Shown here: piece after piece, positions 17,039 through 25,252 of the stretch
Layout of the letters: the number at the start of each line of letters is the position of its first letter
Position numbering within the stretch: position 1 is the stretch's first letter
Source of the DNA: Cytobacillus suaedae
GTDB taxonomy: Bacteria > Bacillota > Bacilli > Bacillales > Bacillaceae_L
Length of the DNA: 64,000 bases
Direction of reading: 5' to 3'
NCBI GenBank assembly: GCA_014960805.1
Contig: CP063163.1
Location: forward strand, 607,001 to 671,000
Translations under genes and position numbers: made by a program
The notes under the pieces: model-generated
The model's database searches: none
Told to the model about the DNA's origin: nothing
Seen by the model: only the letters and a program-made list of their open reading frames with translations

Positions 17039-19654
17039 ATGAGTGATTTTTTCAGGAAAACATCTGATGAAGTTCTAAAGATATTACAAGTGACAAGTAA
17101 GGGTTTATCTTCTGATGAGGTACAAAAACGTAGGGAACAATATGGGTTTAACGAATTGACGGAAGGCAAGCGTAAGAGTACAGCTGAGGTATTTTTTGAT
17201 CAGTTTAAAGATCTGCTTGTGATAATCTTGGTTGCTGCTGCACTCATATCAGCTTTTTTAGGAAAGCTTGAAAGTACCATTGTTATTCTTGTTGTTGTTA
17301 TTATCAACGCTATTCTAGGTACTGTTCAACACGTGAAGGCCGAACAAAGTTTAAATAGTCTAAAGGCTCTCTCGTCACCAACAGCCAAGGTGCTGCGAAA
17401 TGGGCAGAAGGTTGAAGTCCCATCAAAGGAAATTGTTGTTGGCGATATCATTTATCTGGATGCCGGTGACTTTGTTAGTGCAGACGGGAGAATACTTGAG
17501 AATTACAGTATTCAAATCAATGAAAGCTCACTTACAGGTGAGTCGTTAAGTGTACTAAAGGAAGTTGAACCAATTGAGGATGAGGATGTTCCAATTGGGG
17601 ATAAAAAGAACATGGTTTTTTCAGGTAGTTATGTTACATATGGAAGAGCCGTTATTGTCGTAACCAACATTGGGATGGATACGGAAATCGGGAAAATTGC
17701 AAACCTATTAGAATCAGCTAAAGAGAAGAAGACACCATTGCAAAAAAGTCTCGATAATTTTGGCAAGAAGCTCGCCATCGGTATTATTGCGATTGCCATT
17801 CTTATTTTTGCGGTCGATTTATTTAGAGGAAATGAAATCATTGAGTCATTTATGTTTGCGGTAGCACTTGCTGTTGCTGCTATCCCTGAAGCGCTCAGTT
17901 CAATTGTGACAATTGTGCTCGCGATTGGAACACAAAAAATGGCGAAAGAAAATGCGATTGTTCGAAAGCTTCATGCGGTAGAGAGTTTAGGGGGCATTTC
18001 AATTATTTGCTCTGATAAGACGGGAACACTCACCCAAAATAAGATGTCCGTTCAAAAAGTGTTTGTAGATAATAAGATCATTGAACAAGGGCAATTAAAT
18101 GTCGAAAATGCAATCGAGAAACGCATTATTTTGATGTCTCTTTTATGTAATGATTCTGTGACGATTGATAAAAAAGAGATTGGTGACCCAACTGAAATTG
18201 CACTTGTTAATTTCGGAGAGGACTACCAATATGATGAGTTGGTCATAAGGGAGGAATACCCACGTATTAGTGAGCTTCCATTTGACTCTGATCGAAAGTT
18301 AATGAGTACAGTTGTTAAGGATAAAGATAGTGATACACATTATATGATCACAAAGGGAGCGGTGGATGTTCTCCTTTCAAGAATCAATAAAATTGAGACA
18401 TCGGACGGAGTAGTTGATTTTTCTGATGGACATAAACAGGAAGTTGAACGTATAAACAGAGAGTTTTCAATGAATGGACTTAGGGTCCTTGCATTTGCTT
18501 ATAAAGAAGTCCCCTCAGGCAGCAAGATTAGTCTTGAGGATGAAAGTGAATTAACATTTATAGGATTGGTTTCGATGATGGACCCTCCAAGGGACGAATC
18601 ATTCGCTGCAGTAGCTGCTTGTATTGAAGCTGGCATTAAGCCAATCATGATAACTGGAGATCATAAAATCACCGCATCTGCAATAGCCAAACAGATAGGT
18701 ATTCTAAAGAATGATTCAGAAGCAATTGAAGGAGCGGAAATTGAGAAGTGGAGTGATGAGGAACTAAAGGAACGAGTAGAAGGAATTTCTGTATATGCAC
18801 GTGTTTCTCCTGAGCATAAGATTCGAATTGTAAAAGCATGGCAAGACAGAGGAAACGTTGTGGCTATGACAGGAGATGGGGTAAACGATGGTCCGGCCTT
18901 AAAGCAGGCAGATATAGGAATTGCCATGGGGATCACAGGTACTGAAGTTGCCAAGGAAGCATCATCCATCGTGTTAACAGATGATAACTTCTCAACTATT
19001 GTGAAAGCTATTTCTAATGGGCGAAGTATCTATGCCAATATAAAGAACTCAATTAAATTCCTTTTAGCGGGGAATACAGGTGGGGTCTTGTCCGTATTGT
19101 ATGCGTCCTTCTTAGCATTACCGGTTCCATTTGCTGCTGTTCATTTGTTATTCATCAACCTACTAACTGACAGTCTACCGGCAATAGCAATTGGTCTAGA
19201 ACCGTATAACAAGAATATCATGAAGGAAAAACCAAGAGATATTAACGTTCCATTGTTAAATAAGGCCTTCGCTCGACAAGTACTTGTGGAAGGTGTTCTA
19301 ATTGCAATTGCCACTTTAGTCGCTTACCATATTGGGTTATCCACAGGTGATGCTCTTATTGCTAGTACGATGGCCTTCTCAACACTATGCTTAGCAAGGT
19401 TGTTCCATGGATTAAACGCAAGAGGGAAAGGCTCTATATTCCAACTAGGGCTATTTTCAAATAAATACATTTGGTTTGCAATCCTTATCGGAATAGTCTT
19501 ATTACACCTTGTATTGTTAGTACCACCACTTATGGGGGTATTTGAAATTGCAACACTAAATAGTGCACAATTTATTTCTATTTATGGATTGTCGTTATTA
19601 CCGCTCGTGGTCATACAACTTTACAAGGTGTTTTTTGTAAGGGTAGGGGAGTAA
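17039..19654 (+). CDS. P2A-type cation (Ca2+) transporting ATPase
   Basis: An 871-residue P-type ATPase. Visible in order: the actuator TGES loop at 166-169, M4 with AAIPEAL at about 281-286, the phosphorylated Asp of DKTGTLT at 326, the hinge TGDGVNDGPALKQAD, and M6 with INLLTDSLPA, whose Asn, Thr and Asp are Ca2+ ligands in SERCA. In M5 the SERCA NVGE site reads NTGG, so one site-I acidic ligand is missing; this suggests transport through a single site-II-like site. It should export Ca2+, possibly Mn2+, across the plasma membrane. A GGAAGGAG site precedes the ATG. Monocistronic as far as can be seen. Confidence 0.88.
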   Translation: MSDFFRKTSDEVLKILQVTSKGLSSDEVQKRREQYGFNELTEGKRKSTAEVFFDQFKDLLVIILVAAALISAFLGKLESTIVILVVVIINAILGTVQHVKAEQSLNSLKALSSPTAKVLRNGQKVEVPSKEIVVGDIIYLDAGDFVSADGRILENYSIQINESSLTGESLSVLKEVEPIEDEDVPIGDKKNMVFSGSYVTYGRAVIVVTNIGMDTEIGKIANLLESAKEKKTPLQKSLDNFGKKLAIGIIAIAILIFAVDLFRGNEIIESFMFAVALAVAAIPEALSSIVTIVLAIGTQKMAKENAIVRKLHAVESLGGISIICSDKTGTLTQNKMSVQKVFVDNKIIEQGQLNVENAIEKRIILMSLLCNDSVTIDKKEIGDPTEIALVNFGEDYQYDELVIREEYPRISELPFDSDRKLMSTVVKDKDSDTHYMITKGAVDVLLSRINKIETSDGVVDFSDGHKQEVERINREFSMNGLRVLAFAYKEVPSGSKISLEDESELTFIGLVSMMDPPRDESFAAVAACIEAGIKPIMITGDHKITASAIAKQIGILKNDSEAIEGAEIEKWSDEELKERVEGISVYARVSPEHKIRIVKAWQDRGNVVAMTGDGVNDGPALKQADIGIAMGITGTEVAKEASSIVLTDDNFSTIVKAISNGRSIYANIKNSIKFLLAGNTGGVLSVLYASFLALPVPFAAVHLLFINLLTDSLPAIAIGLEPYNKNIMKEKPRDINVPLLNKAFARQVLVEGVLIAIATLVAYHIGLSTGDALIASTMAFSTLCLARLFHGLNARGKGSIFQLGLFSNKYIWFAILIGIVLLHLVLLVPPLMGVFEIATLNSAQFISIYGLSLLPLVVIQLYKVFFVRVGE

Positions 19655-19700
19655 TTGATTAAAGATGAGATGTTGTTTTCAGATAAACACACTATTAAAT

Positions 19701-19891
19701 AAATAGCCGGAAAAATTCCGCTTATTTAGAGAATTGCACTGAAAATACCATAAATAGACGGAGAATTTCCGCCTATTGACTCGAAAAACTTTAAATTGGG
19801 AGATTTTGCTTGGCATAAGCGGAAAAACTCCGTTTATTTAGCCAAAAACGAGCTCCATTCTTAAAATAAGCGGAAAAGTTCCGCTTATTTT
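19701..19891. repeat. cluster of four short hairpin repeats (ATAAGCGGAAAA-type)
   Basis: Four related palindromic units sit at 19701-19727, 19750-19777, 19814-19840 and 19863-19891, starting 49-64 bases apart. Each has the plan AAATAAGCGGAAAA-TTCCGCTTATTT with small variations, and the last is a near-perfect inverted repeat. The spacers are unrelated, so this is not a simple tandem duplication. The units lie just after the Ca2+ ATPase and may serve as terminators or as members of a dispersed mini-palindrome family. The rest of the gap, 19892-20324, shows no gene. Confidence 0.75.
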
Positions 19892-20324
19892 AATTTTGCT
19901 GATTTCTTAATTAAGGAAGAGACTTTTTTCCCCGAGTCCATCTATTTTATGTTTGAAAATATTCCATTTCTATCAAATTAACAAGCGTTTTAGCATAGAA
20001 AGTATGAGAATGTTCATTCCCACTTTGCTAATTGGTATGCTAATTACAGTGTAAATTCGCAAATAAAAGTGTCATAAAAGTTATTATACCAATAAAAAAC
20101 GCATGCTAAATCATATGCGATCTAACATGCTATTTGAGTTGTTTTTTCACGTTTTACACTCCAAAAGAGAAACCGTTACCATAGAGAGCTACACCCTTTT
20201 TTAATAGCTATAACTTAGGTTTAAAAAAGCAAATAATAACAGAAGTTATATAGTGTTAGTTCAAGATAGGCCTTAATCAACGAATGGAAAGAGAGTAGCT
20301 CGTAAAACAGAAAGGAGTAATTTA

Positions 20325-20888
20325 ATGACCCAAAGTATGAATTTACCGGCATTGATGATATTGGATGTTCAAAAAGGATTTGATGATCCGTACTGGGGGA
20401 AAAGAAACAATCCTAAAGCAGAGGAAAATATGGCACGGCTGCAAGCGGAATGGAGGAAGAGAAGTGGAATCATTATTTATAGTAAACATTTATCAATCCA
20501 ACCGGATTCTCCTTTGCATCATACAAACAAGATTGGAACAGAGTTTAAGGACATTATTGCCCCAAGACCAGACGAAACAGTTTTTACTAAACAAGTGAAC
20601 AGTGCCTTTATTGGAACAGAGTTAGAGATATTTTTAACTAAGAATCAAATCAAAACAGTCGTAATAACGGGGCTCTCTACCCAACACTGTGTATCTACCA
20701 CCACAAGGATGAGTGGTAATCTTGGTTATCAAACCTATTTGGTATCAGATGCGATTGCGGCCTTTGAGATAACAGACCATCTGGGAAAACATCACTCAGC
20801 AGACCTTGTACAAGAACTTGAGTTGGCGATGCTTCAAAAAGAGTTCGCTACGATCGTCACAACTGATGAAGTTCTTAGTCAGTGGTAA
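20325..20888 (+). CDS. isochorismatase-family cysteine hydrolase
   Basis: The 187-residue protein has the isochorismatase-like fold with a complete catalytic triad: Asp14 in LMILDVQKGF, Lys89 in VFTKQVNSAF and Cys122 in GLSTQHCVSTT. The cis-peptide region before the Cys is as expected. Such enzymes hydrolyse amides or vinyl ethers (nicotinamide, N-carbamoyl compounds, isochorismate); the substrate is not decided by sequence. AAAGGAG precedes the ATG at good spacing. It stands alone between two long intergenic regions. Confidence 0.85.
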   Translation: MTQSMNLPALMILDVQKGFDDPYWGKRNNPKAEENMARLQAEWRKRSGIIIYSKHLSIQPDSPLHHTNKIGTEFKDIIAPRPDETVFTKQVNSAFIGTELEIFLTKNQIKTVVITGLSTQHCVSTTTRMSGNLGYQTYLVSDAIAAFEITDHLGKHHSADLVQELELAMLQKEFATIVTTDEVLSQW

Positions 20889-21047
20889 TTGAATAGCGCG
20901 GGTATAGTACCTATGTGAAGAGGGTAATGGATGGATTGAGAGCCACAGATTACTTTTTCACGCGAACTGTCCACGTTTGAAAAGAGGGTAGTACATATTG
21001 TTGACGGGTCTCATTTGGAGTGTAATCTAAATAACAGTACAAATCAT

Positions 21048-21094
21048 AGTGAAAAGCATGATGATTAGGAATAAAATGATCATGCTTTTCACTT
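21048..21094 (+). terminator. long hairpin downstream of the isochorismatase-fold gene
   Basis: AGTGAAAAGCATGAT at 21048-21062 pairs perfectly with 21079-21093. There is no strong T-run directly after it, so it may be a weak terminator or an RNA-stabilising element. Confidence 0.5.
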
Positions 21095-21121
21095 CCAATA
21101 TTATCTATTACAATACAAGAC

Positions 21122-21236
21122 TGTTATAATTGGGGTTACAAGTAGTTGAATGTCTAAGGACTTTGTGAAGGGTTTCACTTAATTAACGAAGCATGAGGCA
21201 ATCACCCTTGGAAAAGGTAATTGTCATTTTTTATTT
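21122..21236 (+). ncRNA. possible small RNA transcription unit
   Basis: An extended -10 promoter TGTTATAAT (21122-21130) is followed about 65 bases later by a terminator-like hairpin starting at 21197 (GGCAATCACC with GGTAATTGTC) and a six-T run near 21228. No open reading frame of note lies between, so a transcript of roughly 100 bases from about 21137 is predicted. A near-identical hairpin behind a similar extended -10 occurs at 23632-23768. The weak -35 (TTATCT-like) is the main doubt. Confidence 0.35.
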
Positions 21237-21285
21237 AAGTGATTGAAATATTATTCTATTGGCACTACCCCTCTAACATGTGGTA

Positions 21286-21726
21286 CTAACTGAGGGGGGT
21301 TATTTGTCCTCTGATTTCTCCATCAGGATTTTGTTCAGTATGGGCGTTAACATAAGTAAGTTTTTTCCGCATCAATTTGAGAAGGTCACGAATATTCTCT
21401 ACACCTACACTATTGTCGACAATATCTTCGTCCGTAATTATTCCGGTAACAATTCCCCGGCGAGTGCTTATTCCATACTGTTCTTCAAGAGTCATTAAAT
21501 CAGCTCCAAATAAAAACGCTAGAACGGGTCCATTTACACCACGAGCACCAAAATGAATATGTGCTTGAACAAAATTTTCAATATCATTCACTTCAAGATG
21601 AAATTTTATTAATGTACCCTGTTTATTGGTCACAAACTTAGCCGTTCCAAACGCATCTGTTATTACTGGAGGAACTTCGTTTTCCCCTCTTAGCCTTGCA
21701 AAAAATTTCTCCACCATTTTCACCAC
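21286..21726 (-). CDS. CHRD-domain protein
   Basis: The 146-residue protein matches the CHRD domain: ARLRGENEVPPV near the start, GTAKF strand, then AHIHFGARGVNGPVLAFLFG with the characteristic His-x-His and Gly-rich segment, and a closing YVNAHTEQNPDGEIRGQI. CHRD domains occur in chordin and in many bacterial surface proteins, with no defined enzymatic role. No signal peptide is visible here, unlike most bacterial members; VKMVEKFFARLRGENEV starts the domain almost at once. In Bacillus relatives such proteins may be spore- or envelope-associated, but that is not shown by sequence. Confidence 0.82.
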   Translation of the reverse strand: MVKMVEKFFARLRGENEVPPVITDAFGTAKFVTNKQGTLIKFHLEVNDIENFVQAHIHFGARGVNGPVLAFLFGADLMTLEEQYGISTRRGIVTGIITDEDIVDNSVGVENIRDLLKLMRKKLTYVNAHTEQNPDGEIRGQITPLS

Positions 21727-21741
21727 CTTACGTAAGTTACT

Positions 21742-22017
21742 TTATCTTATGAAAAAGTAATAGAAAGGTATAGGTGAAAGAAATAGCGAATTAAAAAGAG
21801 GCGTAGGGAAGGGATATTCCGACTGATTAAATAAGAATGCATCAAAAGGTGAAGTTCCAAGGTCTGATTGCATAGTGAGTGAAATACCAAGGGTTACTAT
21901 TAAAATTTCTATTACAAAAAAACGTATTTCACTTAATCCCCAATCATATAACTTATTCACGTACGGTTTGATGAGGGGGAGCTGAGAGTAAAGGAGGTAT
22001 GTTTTAATAACTAACAA
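21742..22017 (-). pseudogene. fragment of a YczE/YitT-like membrane protein gene
   Basis: A 91-residue frame contains FFVIEILIVTLGISLTM followed by QSDLGTSPFDAFL, which resembles the first helix and the DLG(T/V)SPWD loop of YczE-type multi-pass membrane proteins. Intact members have about 200 residues and five or more helices; here the sequence ends after one further hydrophobic stretch, ahead of the CHRD gene. It is best read as a truncated remnant. No clear ribosome site precedes the nominal start. Confidence 0.5.
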
Positions 22018-22058
22018 TGAGTTTAACTCCGTAAAAACCTGTTCATGGAGGGATTTTT

Positions 22059-22802
22059 ATTCGTAAGAAGCTTTTTATTATTGGCTGGATTATTATTGCA
22101 ATTTGGGCTATTATAACTACCTTTTTATCAGCAACAGCAGTTGAGATGGAGATCTTAATGGCATTAGTTGTTTTTCTTATCGGAGGATATGTAATTGGGA
22201 TATACTTCTTGTTCGTTAGTGCCATCACAGCAAAAACGAAGAAAGGTAAAATTATATGTTTCTCCCTTTTTACTCTTTGGTTTCTTATTCCTATCATCAA
22301 TTATGCTCAAGATGAATTTAGAAATTACATGTATCAAAAAAAGCTAGATAATACGGCACCTACTAAGGAATTGATAGAAGAGGCTTTTAATAAAATGAAT
22401 AATCCATTTATTTATTTTACAGAAGACTTTTATTCGTACAATGAGAGGCACTTGACCATTAAAATTGATGTATTTGAAGAGAAGTTTATCGAATATGCGA
22501 GTTCCCGATATCAACTTGTGGTAAAAGAAATGATTAAGCAGAATAAAGAAGTTAAACCGGAAGAAGTTCAAGAGTATATGGTTGAAGATGTTTTTGGTCG
22601 ATATCTTTTCAATTTGCATGATCTTCATTTTCAAATTTGGAGAAAAACCACTGCACCTAGAAAGATTACGATTGACCTCTATTATAATAATAAATTAATA
22701 TATCATACTACCTCAACTGATTACTATAATGTAGAAGGTTATACTGTTGAGCAAATTGAACAATTTTATAAATTTATAAAGACGGAAATTACCGATAAGT
22801 AA
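22059..22802 (+). CDS. membrane-anchored protein, probable ATT start
   Basis: From an ATT codon at 22059 the product has 247 residues: a basic start (RKKLF), a first membrane helix, a second helix near residues 32-55, a third near 62-75, then a soluble charged C-terminal domain of about 160 residues with no recognised family. The first ATG, at 22146, would remove the first helix and has no ribosome site. A GGAGGG at 22047-22052 lies six bases before the ATT, and an in-frame stop at 22032 rules out a longer start. No ATG, GTG or TTG exists between 22032 and 22146. Isolated gene, function unknown. Confidence 0.6.
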   Translation: MRKKLFIIGWIIIAIWAIITTFLSATAVEMEILMALVVFLIGGYVIGIYFLFVSAITAKTKKGKIICFSLFTLWFLIPIINYAQDEFRNYMYQKKLDNTAPTKELIEEAFNKMNNPFIYFTEDFYSYNERHLTIKIDVFEEKFIEYASSRYQLVVKEMIKQNKEVKPEEVQEYMVEDVFGRYLFNLHDLHFQIWRKTTAPRKITIDLYYNNKLIYHTTSTDYYNVEGYTVEQIEQFYKFIKTEITDK

Positions 22803-22852
22803 AAAGAATAATTTGTGAATATCTACACTTAAAGTAACTTCCCCAATTGTTT

Positions 22853-23230
22853 AACAAGAGCATTCGTTTTTTCACTGACCGAGCAGAAGAGTTCAATATT
22901 TTTGTGAGGTGTATGTAATGCAGAGTATAGTAACGACGTTAAAAAAACCTAAAGTACTGTTTCTAATATTATTCGTATTTTTTATTTTACGGGAATTCAT
23001 TGAATCAGAGATTTATATAAAGGAATATTGACTATTATATTTGGGTTATATTTCTTGGTTCTTGGATACATCTTAGCAGATGGTGATAAAAAGTATATCT
23101 TGTCTTCATGGTGTATGGCTAATCTTTTAATATTTTTTGGAATTTTAAGGTTGATCGTTGAGAACTTAGATGAAGGAGATCCTGAGATTATATATTACAA
23201 ACTAAAATCTTAGTTATTCAATGAACGGGA
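22853..23230 (+). repeat. first copy of a 387-bp tandem duplication
   Basis: The stretch from about 22853 is repeated with high similarity from about 23240; corresponding ATGs are at 22918 and 23305, a period of 387. The copies share the leader with TTCAATATTTTTGTGAGGTGT, the full small-gene body and its end. Confidence 0.85.
22918..23213 (+). pseudogene. frameshifted copy of a small membrane protein gene
   Basis: The frame from ATG 22918 (MQSIVTTLKKPKV) follows the intact downstream copy closely up to ILREFIESE, then a two-base GA duplication (CAGAGATT versus CAGATT) shifts it into a stop after 37 codons. The original frame continues from about 23012 through TIIFGLYFLVLGYILADGD to 23213, with a C-terminal extension not found in the other copy. 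The C-terminal piece has its own in-frame ATG at 23028, but no ribosome site. It is probably inactive since the duplication. Confidence 0.75.
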
Positions 23231-23304
23231 GCTAGTGTTCAACAAGAGCGTTTGTTTTTTCACTGAAGTAGCAGAAGAGTTCAATATTTTTGTGAGGTGT
23301 AGTT

Positions 23305-23547
23305 ATGCAGAATATAGTAACGACGTTAAAAAAACCTAAAGTATTATTATTAATATTATTTGTATTTATTATTTTACGGGAATTCATTGAGTCAGATTTA
23401 TTTAAAGGAATTTTTACTATTATATTTGGGTTATATTTCTTGGTGCTTGGATACATCTTAGCAGATGGTGATAAAAAGTATATCTTGGCTTCATGGTGTA
23501 TGGCTATTCTTTTCATATTTTTTGGAATTTCAAGGTTAATCGGCTAA
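23305..23547 (+). CDS. small two-helix membrane protein
   Basis: An 80-residue protein: basic start with TTLKKPKV, first helix LLLILFVFIILREFI, then GIFTIIFGLYFLVLGYIL, a short polar turn ADGDKKY and a last hydrophobic helix to the end, so two or three membrane segments. No family is recognised. GTGAGGTG precedes the ATG. It is the intact member of a tandem pair; the upstream copy is frameshifted. Confidence 0.65.
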   Translation: MQNIVTTLKKPKVLLLILFVFIILREFIESDLFKGIFTIIFGLYFLVLGYILADGDKKYILASWCMAILFIFFGISRLIG

Positions 23548-23631
23548 GGAAATTGAATAAAGTTATCTACACATTTTAAATTCCACCACTACTTATATTT
23601 TTGAAGAAAATGTTTTATCTTTGGAACCTTT

Positions 23632-23768
23632 TGTTATAAAAGTAAATAAGATGTTATTACAATTCACCTCCAATTGAATTGTACGACATGATAGCACTGT
23701 TTCTTTCCTTCTAATCGGTAAGAACGGAAAAAGGCAATTACCCTTGGGAAAGGTAATTGCCTTTTACA
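23632..23768 (+). ncRNA. second possible small RNA unit with matching terminator
   Basis: An extended -10 TGTTATAAA (23632-23640) is followed by about 90 non-coding bases and a perfect 13-bp hairpin (23731-23743 with 23753-23765) ending in a short T-run. The hairpin is nearly the same as that at 21197-21226, including the CCCTTGG loop side, although the bodies between promoter and hairpin are unrelated. Either two small RNAs share a terminator or the hairpin is a dispersed repeat. The rest of the gap up to 24100 holds only short coding-like scraps, such as a frame ending in RLYIPKKELEKWEL at about 23930. Confidence 0.3.
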
Positions 23769-24100
23769 TTTAGGTGACAAGAAGAATCTAGTTCAGTTAA
23801 ATGGGGGTTATATCAACGGTCCATTTTATCATTCACAATAATTGACAAGTGCCAGGCACCTAGCGAATTAGGGTTTGGACAATTATTTCGTCTTTACATT
23901 CCAAAGAAAGAGTTGGAAAAATGGGAACTATAATATTATCCGAATATGGAGATGGATACCGAATTTACTATAGATATCCAAAATGAGGGATACTTACGTA
24001 AAACGTAGCTATTTCTTAATCAACAAATAGTCATTATAGAATAACTTTATCTAGAGAAATGTTGTCTTTTTAATGGGTTTTACAAATCTGTTTGAATTAG

Positions 24101-24136
24101 AAAAGGAATGTCCCAAACAGGACATTCCTTTTCTTA
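24101..24136. terminator. bidirectional terminator near the CBO0543-family gene
   Basis: A 13-bp perfect stem (24101-24113 with 24120-24132) has A-rich and T-rich flanks; on the minus strand it would end the gene at 24206. Confidence 0.75.
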
Positions 24137-24205
24137 AGTTAATGGACATGGTACTGAAAAAGGGGGATATTTACAACAAAAGTAGCAGATAAAGGATAAG
24201 AAGTC

Positions 24206-24739
24206 CTATTTTGAGGTCCATTTTTGCACGAGAAACTTTGAGGCCATTCCAGTCAAAATATAAAAAATAAATGAATAGAAATAGTTCCATTTTATATAGG
24301 TAACAGTTCCAAGCCAAACAGAAAGAGGCTCACCAATAAATGCAAAAATGGCTGCTTGACCTATAAGAGCATAACTAAACGTCTTCCATGTTTTAAAATA
24401 TTGGTAAAGTAGCATAGCCGCAACGGGAATGATTGAGAAATCAAAGGGTAAAGCTAGTAGACCAAAAGGGACAAACTTAGTAGGATATAACCACACTCCC
24501 AATTCACTACCCAAATCATCTGTAAAACTTGTAATCATTATGACTAGTAGCCCAAAACTCCAAATTTGAAGTGCTCTAGTTCTATCATACAACCTAATGA
24601 AAATAACCCAAGGTAAAACAACAATAAATAAAAGAAACCACCAACCCAAAGCAAATACTTCATTTGTTAACCAATTCTCTAAGGCTAATTTTGCGTATCT
24701 ATCCTGTAATTCAATTAATTCCTTTGCAAGTTCCTCCAT
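24206..24739 (-). CDS. CBO0543-family multi-pass membrane protein
   Basis: The 177-residue protein has a short amphipathic start followed by five hydrophobic helices. The helix order and motifs (WWFLLFIVVLPWVIFIRLYDR, then a FTDDLG/LYPTKFVPF loop and LPFDFSIIPVAAMLLYQY) match the CBO0543 family of small membrane proteins found in spore formers; function unknown. A paralogue lies at 56636-57214 in this window with the same helix plan. The ATG at 24739 follows GAGGTGGG at proper spacing; an in-frame GTG at 24745 is too close to it. Confidence 0.75.
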   Translation of the reverse strand: MEELAKELIELQDRYAKLALENWLTNEVFALGWWFLLFIVVLPWVIFIRLYDRTRALQIWSFGLLVIMITSFTDDLGSELGVWLYPTKFVPFGLLALPFDFSIIPVAAMLLYQYFKTWKTFSYALIGQAAIFAFIGEPLSVWLGTVTYIKWNYFYSFIFYILTGMASKFLVQKWTSK

Positions 24740-24834
24740 ACACACCCACCTCTCTTTTTTTAGTGTTTCTATCTTAACTTCCTTAAATACATGTCTGTTA
24801 TCGGAAAGGTGTATAGGATGAGGATTAAGACTAC

Positions 24835-25065
24835 ATTGACATAGGTGAAGGCGTATCCTACTTGCGGGTCATATGCTTCACTTTCTTTTGCAAAATCTCA
24901 TTGACTGCAGATGTAAAACTATTTTCTTTTCGGTAGAAACGGTTTGATGTCATCGCATCAAATGAATCTGCTACTGCTATACTTTTGGTAATTAGTGGAT
25001 TTTTTTATTTGGTTAATCCATTTGGATAGCCACTGTCATCTTCTCTTTCATGATGATATGGGGAC
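24835..25065 (-). pseudogene. remnant of an HD-GYP-domain gene
   Basis: Minus-strand reading gives pieces of an HD-GYP phosphodiesterase: PYHHEREDDSGYPNG near 25060-25018, where the GYP motif is intact, then after a stop and frame change IAVADSFDAMTSNRFYRKE near 24985-24925, then YDPQVGYAF near 24870-24838. The order and spacing are those of the HD-GYP C-terminal half, but stops and frameshifts interrupt it and the N-terminal part is missing. Intact members degrade cyclic di-GMP. This is a decayed fragment. Confidence 0.65.
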
Positions 25066-25116
25066 AAGCTTTATAAACATAGCAATAAAACTTTTATATT
25101 TATTAATATAAATTTA

Positions 25117-25145
25117 TTGATAAACAATAAACAACATGCTAAAAT
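25117..25145 (+). promoter_or_regulatory. candidate SigA promoter for the membrane protein gene at 25253
   Basis: TTGATA (25117-25122), a 17-base spacer and TAAAAT (25140-25145) lie about 108 bases before the start codon. Confidence 0.55.
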
Positions 25146-25252
25146 TATGTAAATAAGATAGCTCTAGAAATTTTAGAATCAGAAGATAAATTCAGATCAA
25201 GTAGAGGAAATTAGGTTTTACATATGGCAATAAGTAGAGGAGGCTTTAAACA

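Noticed and set aside
19701-19891. Possible CRISPR array
   Set aside because: Units are self-complementary hairpins with diverged sequence, spacers vary in length, only four units, and no cas genes are present.
23843-23870. GACAAGTGCCAGGCACC-type sequence resembling dispersed Bacillus palindromes
   Set aside because: Only one clear copy here; the similar-looking hairpin at 10019-10045 is a terminator, so no repeat family can be claimed.
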